Assembly: GCF_040115645.1 (NCBI RefSeq) | Contig: NC_089570.1 | Span: 2,604,001-2,668,000, forward strand | DNA: 64,000 nt | Direction: 5' to 3' | Source of the DNA: Euwallacea fornicatus | Taxonomy: Eukaryota; Arthropoda; Insecta; Coleoptera; Curculionidae | Part shown: piece after piece, positions 39,101 through 51,100 of the stretch | Layout of the letters: every line of letters begins with the position of its first letter | Numbering within the stretch: the stretch's first letter is position 1 | Notes under the pieces: model-generated | Databases searched by the model: none | What the model saw: the letters and a program-made list of their open reading frames with translations, nothing else | Told to the model about the DNA's origin: nothing | Made by a program: the position numbers and the translations under genes

Positions 39101-42100
39101 AACATTCGCTATTCGTTAAAATTTTGGCATAAAAGCGATTTCTTATTTCCATTAAATTTGCATTCATTTAACTGGAAATGAAATTCCCTCAGCTTCCTTT
39201 AATTTTTTTTTTTTTTGCTTTGAGCAATTTACTATTATCAAAAAAAAAAAAAAAACAAATTTGTGGGAGGTCTTCAGTAATTAGAAATGAAATGGGCATT
39301 TCGATAAGATGAAGTGGAATTTCTGTAGAGCTTTGGTCGAAAACCCAGATTTTTTCAACGTTTCCGCAGCTCCAACTGTGCAAGAGTAATCCTCGTTAAT
39401 TTGCAAAAGTTCTCTTCAAAATTATCTTGAATTTTCCGCAGAGGTATTTTATGTAATCTTTGATGCATAAAGTGAAGATAATCCTGCAGTGCCAATGAAT
39501 CAACAATCACAAAGCAGATATGGCAAGTAAACAGGAAACTCGAAGGCCTTCCAGACAAGTGTTCTTCCTCTGTGCGAGCAGCAGACACTTTGGCTTTTCT
39601 GATCCTCTTCCCGTTTAACTGTACGCATGGGCGACTAAATGATTTTTTACAGCTCAACTATCTGGATTATGATATACAGTGCCCGCCAAATTTCCGAGCC
39701 GGTGGCTCCCACGCAAACTGTGTTAAGTTAATAGTTCACGCGTTTAATTGCGATTTTGCCCTCTTTTAATGCGAAAACTGGCCAGATTAGAGCGATATTA
39801 AATAACAAAACTTTTAACTCTACATTCTCCTTTATAATTGTTTTCTTAGGAAATATTTTGTTTCAGAAGTCGCCAGTAAGATTTCTTTCAACGTTGAAAC
39901 AATATCTTCTCGACTCATAATGAAAGCAATTTGCCGGCTCCATTGAAAACATTGCATGCAATTTGAATGTAAAAGAATTATTGCAAAAGGCGGCACTGCA
40001 AACACAAATATTCCATTAAATTTAAAATTAATATTTAATTCTGCCTGATCCGGTGGCACATACATAAATATTGTCGATACCAGCAACTTTGTATATTGTC
40101 AATTACTACCGTGGACTGAACAATAGACTGAAAGTAATACATGCTAATCAATTGATTTTAGATGGAATAGGTAATAAATTCTTAACGCATTTGTACGTAA
40201 ACATAGGCTTATTAAGGTCGGAAACTGTATTTCAATGCACCTATGGCACTTTTAACAATCCTTTCCATTGGATCGGGAAAAAACACATTGCTAGATAGAT
40301 ATCGACATGAGGCCCGTTACCGTGTGTTCTAAATGCCAATAACTGCTTTATAAGGAAATAAATCAAATGGCGGAGAGATCGGACTTAGTTGGTACCTACC
40401 AAAATCTGAATTGCAATAATGCTCCTGGGGGTGGGCCTGCATGCAACTGCACCCATGGCAGTAGGAAATAGAGCTGACCAGCACAGCCAACGACAATGTC
40501 CACACGTTGGGCCTCATCTTCTGGAAAAAAGTCATAAATCACAGAGCAATATTAATGGAGAACGTCAACATTTTCAAAATTGAAAAACAAACTGTAGGAG
40601 GGAGTCAAGCCAGGCGAAGTTGTACCCAGACGAGAGTTTGAATGAGTTTTGTTGGTTTAAAACGGCTCAAAGGAAAGTACTTCGAATAAAGTTGCTTGAA
40701 ACTATTAAACTTGCATCAGCAAGGGAGAAGATAAGCGAAAGAGAAACAAATTGGATTAAAGAGTTTCTATAGTTATAAATAATGCAAACTTTGAGCGCGT
40801 AATACGTAAATATTTGTGAGTTATTTTAGAAAATTTAATGCATTTCCTGGACATTTGCAAACCGTTCGGTCCATAAAAACCTCATGCCGCACTTCAGATG
40901 AAATTAACTATTGCGAAGCATCATGGAAAATTTAAGGTGGGCACACACGTAACGGCAAGATCGACGAGCATGCGTGATCAGTCTTTTCGTGCAGTTACGT
41001 GTGTACCCACCTTTACAGTGTCCTTCCGAAATTTTTACGTACTTGTGCTCGTTTGCAGTTTGCGTTCGCAAGGCTGCGAAACAAACGCATCTGTTAAAAT
41101 TGCTAATCCGCAAGTTATCATTAAACGAAATCGCAATAAGTTTTGGAATTATTCCAAGCACGTTGAAGCCATTGCGTTTTATTTGCATACGTCACACGTA
41201 ACAAAATTCGACAAGACCACAACCCATTTTCCAGTTGAAACATCACCGATTTTTAATCGAGCCGAGGGCAAATACTTTTAAGGTAGTTAAACCTGCTGTT
41301 TTGTTCCTTCATTAGCCTAGAGTGGATAACGCTCTGAGGATGATGGAACGTGGCGGTTCAGGGACCCCCAAAAAAGACGACAGCCGCCCACTTCCTCATT
41401 TCAGAAGAGAGACAGGACTAACCATTTCGTTTTCGAATTCTAGGAATATTCTGTGTAACGCGTCATATTTGAATCCCTAACAATGTTCCAGATAGACGCT
41501 TGGCACCGGGCCCCAGAACTATACCTAAAAATCGATTTTTTTTCTCTCGGGGGTTTATAAAAATTTAATGCCGGGGATGGAATTCGGTTCAACAGGAAGA
41601 TTGTAGGCAGCTTCCGAAATGTGTGAAATTTTTTCGAGTAAGATTTAGTCAAAAAAGGCCTTTTGTTTACTTTGATCGACGTGTACTAGGCTACCAGAGG
41701 CGGCACATCCAGGACTATTTTCCTTCGATGAACACTGTTCCGCCAGTCGAAATATAAAACGCCGAAGCATGACAAGCCGCAATACTGCAAAAGCCTTGGT
41801 ATTTTGGCTTTATGGCTTTATTACTGATTCATACACACATTTATTTATTTTCCTACTGGAAATGCCGTAATGCGTCCGGCTTCGTGAAATGCTTTGAGTT
41901 CTCCCTATCGATTGTCCGTCTACCCCATCGGCGGAAATTCCTGCTTCAAATTCGAATCGAATTAAAACATTTTGACGTTTCCTCGAGTGTTTTTCCGGTA
42001 AATTGCTTGTCTGAAGCCCTGAAGATTGTAGTAAACACTGTCGAAAGCTCAGTAGCTGCTTTAAGCTTTAACGGGTCAGCATTAATTTTATTTTACGAGC

Positions 42101-45100
42101 TTTAGTTTGTTTAGTTATAGAATTTCGATGTCAATTTAAAAATACAGCTACCCAATTAGAAATGAAAGAGGTGACTTCGGCTTCCGGTGGAACCAAAACT
42201 GCGGCATCGAGACCGCATTTTAGAAAAAGAGATCGTTTAAGCTTTGGATCGATGTGAAAACCACATTTTTTCTCAGCTCTAGTTTCTTCGTACTATATCG
42301 AGGACGTTCCCGATGGGACGCCCTGCATGGGGCGTCCTTCCTTACGAGTTCCTTTAGTTTATGAACACCCTGCGACGACCTCCATTTCAATCCATTAACG
42401 AATGGTCATCGCTGCACTTTTTCGTCTAATGGGAATATTCTCCACTTTTATTTCAGTCACCGACACTAAAATACCATAATAAAGACGTTCTACGATCTGT
42501 GTTGTATAGCTCTCGGATTTTGTTTAGTTTCGTTTGTTAATTTACTCGTATTTCTAGCCCTTAAGTTACGCCCGTGTACGTCGGTACGTACCCTAGAAGG
42601 TCCCCAGCCACAAAGGTCCTTTACGGCGGAGAATTACACTACTTTTCTGACAGCGATTTTTGAAACTGGGTTATTACCGAGATCTTTAATCCGACATGTC
42701 TGCATTAACCCAATCAAGTCAGCGATATGGTATTCACTCGAAGGTTGCACTTTGAAACCGTAAGTTCAAGGCTGGCCTATGAAGGTTTCTGATAGGAGAG
42801 CACCGCCGCATGGAAATCCTCAGTTTTTAGTACTTAACGGTCGAACCAAGTACTCTCTCTCTCTCTCTCTCTCTTACATTATGATATCTCCACTCCTCAT
42901 GATGCAACTTGTACAGTAAGTTGTAACTCGCAGAACATCCATCGCCGCGAATTCCCGATTAGTGTTTAGGCCGTTTCGTTACAAATAAGTGAAAATTCTA
43001 ATGCGGTCCATTTTCGCCAAATTTGTGTCTTCGTGGTTTCACCCATCGGAGGAACCTTAACACTCGGGTTCTATGTTGGCCAGTGCCACCGTTAAACCAC
43101 ATAAACAAACCAACAAACGCCGACATTCGATAATGCGGACATTAAACTTAAATAAAATAATCGTAATGGTCCGAAATAAATTCACTGCTCTATTGCTTTT
43201 AGCTCAGATCCATAAAAGGAGGTTGATTTTTTTCGTCTAGTTTTCTAAGCTAATCGGCGACACCTACAAAACGCATTTACCGTATCAGACTGAGATATTA
43301 CTATGCGGATTTCGCCTGTCTGCCTACTTACAACGCTATAAATAACATTCAATGTAAAGTAATGTCTGATGGTCTCAGAACGAATTTGGGAAGAAAAATA
43401 ACAAATTTCAGTACAAATCATCCGGATGAATTAATCTTCCTCGCGCGGTCGCAACAACGGCGCTTCTTCCATTCTCAATGTGTGAGTCTGCGGTTTTCAC
43501 ATATGCGAGACCAACGAGCTTCCCACCTCTTCGTACACCTTCAAAGAAGTAAGGTCGGCGAGCGCTTCTGCTGCATTCGCACAATTGGAGGTTTTTGAGA
43601 TTTGTGCCCACCCACAAAAATCAATTAAGCACTTTCAATTAAATCGGCGAATTGCTTCCATTATATCTGTAGTGGTCTTTCCACAACGCTGCAATTTAGC
43701 AAATGGTCCAAGTTAGAGATCGTCGGTGGTGAATGCTTTGGCGCATCTAAATTCGTAATTCCCCCAATTTCCTTTATTTCAGAAACCAACCCCCTGCCTC
43801 CAAAACTTTTTCTCCGCTCTCTGGCTGACTTGACTATCGACGTCTACAAGGATAGTTCCAGAAGTACACGACTTGACGTATAAATGGCGATTTTTTTTGT
43901 TAAAAATTTTACCCATATTACGAAGACTTAACGTTAAAGGGCCAAAGTCTAAAGTTTGAAGGTGACACGTTGCTTTGTGTTTGCTCTGGAGCCGTTTTTG
44001 ATGAGGGCTTTAAAGACTTTGTGAACATGGAAGAAAATGGTCATTGGTACGTGGTTCAATACTTTCATTTGAACGGTCTTGGCCCATCCAACATCAAAGC
44101 GGACTTGGATTCTACTCTGGTCGAATCCGTACCTTCGTTAACAACCTTAAGATGTTCGGTGGCGGCGCTTACGCGCGGTCCCACGAGCTGTCTAGACGAA
44201 CGCCGCATTGGTCGACCCGATGACACTCCAGATCTGACCACTTCAGATATTGTGGTGACAAGTCACAAAACTGTACTGGAAGGTAGCTATTTTAAAAAGT
44301 GCTGGACACCGTATTTCGACCGAAGAATTGGATATGAGAAAGCTGTGCGCAGCACAGATGCCGCGATTATCCTCAATTGAAAAAAAACAGAACTGAGAGA
44401 ACGTTTCCAAGAAGTCTTTGGCAAGGGTTCGCAGCAATAAAGGCGAGTCTTTACGTCGCTTCATAATCATATATGAAACATGAGTTTATCGTATCACACC
44501 TGAAAATCGATCAAAACAACGGATTCCAAGGGGACAATCGGCTACAAACAAGACGAAAACCGTTGCGTCTGCAGGAAAGGTGATGGCGTCAGTTTCTTGG
44601 GATTCACGTGGTGTAATTTCTATCGACTATCTCCCTAAACAAAAAAAAAACAAACGGAGAATATTGAACAAATTAACTGCGACGTTTGAGTAAAGGAATT
44701 CGGAAAAAAAACGACCGCATTTCGAGCAAAAAGTAGTCTTTTTTCATCAAGAGGACGCACTAGTCCGCACGTCCGACATCGCGACGGCCCAAACAATCGA
44801 CTTTGTTTCGAACTCTCTCCTCAGCCCCGCCACTCACAAGATTTAGCCCTCTCAGAATATTTTCTATTTCCGAACTTGAAAAATTGGCTCGGTGGAGAGA
44901 GATTTCCCAGCAATTAAGAGGTGGACTCCGATGTTGATGCCCATTAATAAAAAAAAAAAAATCAAAGCTCGTTCGTAGAACATCGCTGGGAAAAACGTGT
45001 CAATCTCAAAGGAGAGGCGAAATAATGTAATATTTTTCAATTATTTTTTCTTTAAGCATGAACGAACGTGAAGCGACTCGATGCAGTTATGCAACCTGAT

Positions 45101-48100
45101 CAGGGGTAAGCTAATACGTATCGCTCCGTATGTTTCGCACCTACAGAAAACTTATATCTGTAAACCGACTTTGGGCTGGTGAGAATGGCCTCAAACATCA
45201 ATTTATCATCATTTCTAGATTAAAGCCTGCAAAGCCATTAATTTGAACTAATGTGACATATTTCCGATAATGTAACTTCACCTGAAATACTTTCCTATGA
45301 AACTTCCTCAGAGTTATGGAGGAATTACTCTTTAGAACGGTTTGAAAATAAAAACGTTAATAGACCGGTCAGACAAGTGACCATTCATAAAATGAATATC
45401 AACAAAAAATTCATTCTCTCGTGTGCACAGGCCGGGGTGAGCCAAGGAAAATCGATTCTGCAATTGGGCTTAATTGTTTGTTATTTTATTGTTGTGTGCA
45501 TATTTGTTTGTTTTTTAAGTTAAATATTGCTTTTCCAATTATCCACGTGTTAAAAAAATCTGGACGTATCGACTGGACTTCTCGGATTTACTCCGCACAG
45601 GTCTCTATTTTTAGCTTCCTTGGTGATTGATTAGACGCCATTTGTTATTAATGTTGTGTTTTTCTTCAATGTCCTAATCGATGGACCGTTCACGATTTTG
45701 ATGCATTGAAGGAAAACACAAAGTTCATAAATAGTCTCCGAACACAAATAACTCACAGAAAAAGGTGAACACTTGTCGTGAATATCAAAAAAGCAATTCC
45801 TCAGTTAAGATCAAGTAAAATGCATTTAAATTGAGAATTTAGGACGAATCGAAAACTTATTTTAAATAAAAGATGAATTGCGGTTATATTTATTTGTTGT
45901 CAGCATTTTCTTACCTTAAAACCGCCTTTATGCGAGTGTTTACCCAACATGAGTGGCATTCTCGAGCCAATAAAAGAACAAGTTGAAGCTTTATTTCAGT
46001 ATCGCATTTACTTAACAGGAATGTGTTGCGATGGGGACCCGACAAACGCAGCCGAAGCTACGAGCAAGAATTGACTTTTGCAATTCAAGAAAGTATCATC
46101 TTGCGGACGTTCGAACCTGATAACGCTCCTTATGATATGTTAACATTTAGTTCAAACGTTTGCCTAGTGAATGCTGAATATTTCGTTGATAGCAGATATT
46201 TATCGTTCCAAAAAAGACAAGATTTGAACCCTGATAATTAATCATGGAGTTGTGCTAACCATCTGCCGAGTACGTGAACGAAGTTATCTTTTTTGCAACA
46301 AAAGGAAAATAATATTAATTAGAAACGTGTCAGGATTGTCATGCCATGTTAAAACTATAAAAAGGAAAACGAAAAGCAGAAGTCGGTATTATGTCGGCGG
46401 CCCAGACGTATGATGCCAACAGTTAATGGAATCGTTCCTCAAGCGTGGCTGACCGTGAAATTTTAACAGCTTTTCGAAGATAACCGGATAATTTGCCTAT
46501 ACTTTCCATAATAAATTAGCTGGGTTAATTATAGAAAATCCATTTGATGGCTTTAGTAGAAGCTCCCAGAATAACTCGTGCACACTCATAATGTAACAAA
46601 TCTCATTTCGCTAGGTAGTTTTTTGCGATCTAAGAATACCAAGCGAACGAACTTCACACGTGATTTTTTTCATTTCTGCTGTAGGGCTAAGAAATAAGTT
46701 CACTCACTTGGTTTTCGAAAATATTCCAGAAAAACGCCCTCAGATATATCTCCGAACCTATCCGAGGCCTTTGACCGCATCGAAGCCGCAAAACTCTAAG
46801 AAAAAACTCGAAACCTTTGACATAACGGAATAGTCGTTTAAATGGGCTCATTTGTCTAATGAAGACAAAATCCAAACAACTGAGATACAGGTCATGATCG
46901 AACTATGTCAAGAACGTGCATACTCAGCCATGGAGTTCCCCAAGGCGACATACTGGGTACATCATCATAATCATTTGTATACAAGGATTTAGGATACCTA
47001 AAGGTCTGACAAGGAGGTTTAACTACTAGATGAAAGATTATTTCTAATGAGCAAATGGCGCAAAGAAGCGGCATCGGAAGGTGAGGTGGAGTTTGTACAG
47101 GGTGTTCCGGAATTAGATGGCACTGCGCGGTAGTGAGAATTACTTTAATTTTTTCGTTGCACCTCACGGACAACTAGTTTCCGAAACCCCAATTCCTTCA
47201 GTAATTTATAAACTTTTCCATGTCTATCAGCGTTTGCCAGTTATTTGCAAAAGCAATTTTTGCCATAATTTATTACATACATTTAGTGCAGAAAGTGTTT
47301 CGTAAATTAAAATAGGAAGAACCAAAGCTCGATTAAAACACGTTTTTGCACATTTTTGCACATTTTTGCACAACTGCCTTAAAAAGTCATAGGGCTGTAG
47401 CGCCTTAGGCAGACTTTTCGGGACTTATGCTCAAACTTTTTCCTCTGTTACACCGAGCAGAAGTTTGATCCACTAGTTCTGAAACACCCTGTATAAGATT
47501 ATCTGCTGAACGAATGCTCTCTGCACTGATTGTACATACCTGGAGATCCCAGTAGGAGCGCATGATGGCTATGAATAAACCACATATTAAAAGAGATATA
47601 AAGAAGTACACGGGCACAACCTGCATGTTTCTTTATCTCAGACCAGTGCGATTTTTAGTTGCATTGGTACATGACTTCATGGAACATAATTTTGCTGCTA
47701 CAGCCCACATACCGTGTCTGATTAACAATTCATAAGCTCAAGTTCTTCCGAACTTTACGTATAATTAACAAGATAATTGGTGTTCACTTGGATGCATATC
47801 GCATTATTTGCTTAGAAGAAAGCTTATGAATATGAACAAATCTATTTAACGCCTTAAAAGTGGAGCAGTTATAAACGGAAGTGGGTGACTACATTCTGTA
47901 CCTACACATATTGTTCTTATGAAGTACACAATCCAACGTGAAACCGCTCCTATTTTAAGATCCTGAATCATACTTAAATATCCATTTTGTAAGCAAAAGA
48001 ATGCGAAAGCACTTCAACCGGTCCACCCAGTCAAAATTGATCTTTTTATTACCCCATGATAAAAACGCCCAGTAGCCATGTGGTCTCAGCTGAACTTCCT

Positions 48101-51100
48101 CAACAAATTTGTTTGCTTTCCCACGATAAGAGCACACTTATATAAGATTGCTATTTATTGACCTTTTGATAAACGGGCATTTTAAAATTGCCAGAAGTGA
48201 ACAATTCAATTTACATAACTAGGGACTTAAAGAATTTTTTTGGCTTAGAGGCGATCGAGTCTGAGGTCAAAGCAAACCGCATCGTTTGCAAGTAATTTAT
48301 TACCCTTCCCTTTAAAATGCAACGAAACTTTTCCCGTGGGGAAACTTTTACGTCATATTTGGCCTAGTCAATTACACCCCTTTCACTTATAAAGGTGAAC
48401 TAATTGAGTAATTCAATTTCCTGGAACGATACACTTTGACTGTACGAAAAGCGCTTTATGAGAGCATGGAGGAAATTGCTTTTTAGGTCTACTCATTTCA
48501 ATCGTTTTATTGGGAGCTGCGCAATTGCAGGAATTCTCGTTTAGCTCTCTAAAAGACCATTTGTTTTTTCCGCTACTAGCTGTAGAAGACACCATTATTG
48601 GACGTATTGAGTGATTGTGAAATAGGCTTTCGCGCCCTTTCTCTAAAACTATCCAAGAACACTTTAACAATGACGTATATGCCTCATTACTGACCTAGCG
48701 CGGTAATGAAGAAATCAGCTAAAGTGTCTTATACCGGCGAACCCTGGTCATAAGAGATTAACGTGGGAAATCGATTTTGATTTTTTTGCGCCTGCCGGGA
48801 TTTTCCAATTGAAAAGCTTCTACATGGAAGCCAGAGTGCTCAAGACCGGCTATTTTTCCGCAATTTTCTCAATCGTCTAGTTCGAGTTGTTCCGGCTCAA
48901 AACGTCTCCAAATTTCAAAAGTTTAAACGTCCCGCTCAGCCGTTCGAGGCCACGATTGGTAAGAATCGAGACGTTGTACTTATTCAATTTTGACCTTGAC
49001 TCTAACCAATCGCCGCCTCGAACGGTTGCGCGGGACATTCAAATTTTTGATATTGGCCGGTCTTGAGTACTACGACCCCCATGGAAGTTTTCATTTGGTT
49101 AAATCCCTGCATACGAAAAAAATAAATAAAAGCCGATTTCCCACGTCAATCTCCTATGTCCAGGGTTCGCCTGGACACCCGTCATCAATTGCGAGTTTAC
49201 TTATGGTTGCCATCGAAATTGATCTACAATGAAAAGTGACCGTCGATGTTTTAATTTAAAACGCGTCCTCTTTTCCTGTTTCGGATTTAAGTTTTGTTTA
49301 ATTTAGATAAATTCATTGCAATTTTATCAAATTTACTACTGGAAAAATCGTATATACATCCCCGTTGCGAAACATTTATGGACCTCACGTCTTACATCCC
49401 TTAAAACTGCGCGCCTCGGGATTTCAACTTAGCATGCGGGTCGTAATAATGTGCTTTGCAGCCCTGGTGTATAATTTACTATTATTGGACGTGTACATGT
49501 AAAGCGCGAATGAATTTGCCTAAACGGCTTTAGAAAGTAGGTTCTTAAATAAAAGAGATAAAGCGGTTACACAATGATTTTTAAGTTAGTTTTTAGGCTT
49601 TATCCAAAGAATAAGAAAAAGCTGCAAGAAAGAAGGGCAATTTAGGCGAGGCCTCATTTTGGGAACATGCATTGTTCGGAAAATTTATTTGTCTCTTTGA
49701 ATATGGAAAGCCGTAAAAGCCCGGAGGGATTTCGCGTTTCCATTTGGTTTTTTTCTGGTGATTTAAAAATATTAATGTCCAGCTTCAGCTTATCAGCTAC
49801 TTTGCTGAAAACGGCAAGTTTACCTGAATCGCCCTATTATTTGCTCTGCAGCAGTCGACACTCTGTACCGTTGTTTCGGAGAGGCCCTGTAAGACTTTTT
49901 TTTTATTTTTCGAATAAATGGTTCTATTAACGACCCCTGTTGTACGGAACTTTTCGGTTCAAAATGATGCTCTTGTCATTGGTTAAATTTTCAAAACTTG
50001 TTTCACTAACACCCCTTATTCATTGGAATTACACCGTGTCCTGGGGAGGGACTTGAGGACGGTTAACCGGCTCGTGACAACTGCGTAAGCCTTTTGGGTG
50101 CAACTACTAAGAACACTTACTTTTCGAAACCGACTCAATTAAATGACGAGTCACTGTCGAAAATAGCATTAAATTTATTGCCACTTTCCGAGATATAGTT
50201 GAAAACATAAAAATTTAAAAATAACCAATGCAGACTTGCAATGCCAAGCCCGGGGCTTGGCCGGTGGTTATTTACGAAATCCCCAAAAATTTATGGGCGA
50301 CAGGTGACTGGAATCCCTTTACATTTTTTTAGTCAGTGTTTACAGATTATTCGTCAAATCCGAAACGTGTCTCAGTTTTTAAAACACGTGATTACGTGTC
50401 TTAAAGCTCGAACGTGCAATCGTTTATCATTGGGCGACGACAGCTTTACAAGTTTGTTGAACTTAAATTTGTTAATTTCTCTAAATTGAGTATTCCCGTG
50501 GTAGTTTTCGGATTTTGAATAATTATTCAGAAAAATGCACTTGAATTAAAAAAATTTTATTTGTTCCGCCTAATTGTACGGTGCTACGCCCTTTCACAAA
50601 AGAAATCGCCGAATAAAACACACCACACTCTGCGCACTTTATTTATTATTTCAAATTTGTTTATGCGGTTTGCCAAAACTTTGCTTTGCAAAAACTCTGA
50701 AATCGCCAGCCAGCTCTGAACCTGTGTCGACTCATCGCCTTTGCGCAGTTGTTGGTGCCAAATCCGTAAACTGTTACCTAGCAGATCTAGAGCAGGTAAA
50801 ACGTGGGTACCTTCAAATGATTTGAAAACTCCGTTTTTCTGCTATCTATCGCCCTTTTGGGCATGTTGTGGAGACCCACATATTAAAAATTTCCTTAGAT
50901 AACGGCGCCCACTTAACAAACGGACAGCAAATGCATTTTGCATTATTATTTTGATTCGACAAACACAATAAACATAGAGTAATTTAAAACACAGTAGGTT
51001 TGGTAGGACGTTAACACAATTTCTATTTCCATTTATTACTTCCTAATTTGCCTACTGCACCATTTTAGGAATTCTTGCATAAGTAAATTGGCGCACGCAT

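Larger units (their letters stand above)
46586..47626 (-). other. Candidate nested three-exon microprotein gene (72 residues)
   Basis: Exon 1 (47626-47540): ATG in AGAAACATG context, then MQVVPVYFFISLLICGLFIA and IMRSYWDLQ, a signal-anchor-like hydrophobic segment, ending CAG|GTATGT (phase 0). Exon 2 (46795-46708): after a GTTTTTTCTTAG acceptor, SFAASMRSKASDRFGDISEG, VFLEYFRKP, ending A|GTGAGT (phase 1). Exon 3 (46629-46586): after TATTCTTAG, the split codon continues NRKKLPSEMRFVTL and stops at TGA. Splice sites and phases agree. A TATA-like CTTATATAAG lies at 48137-48146, about 0.5 kb upstream. The first intron contains a MITE (47096-47493). I recognise no family; it could be a small membrane or secreted peptide, or a chance assembly. 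Confidence 0.25.

Noticed and set aside
48413..48670. 85-codon minus-strand frame
   Set aside because: No acceptor or donor in phase with neighbouring candidates and no domain.
50240..50256. CCAAGCCCGGGGCTTGG palindrome
   Set aside because: Short self-complementary stretch with no context; expected occasionally by chance.
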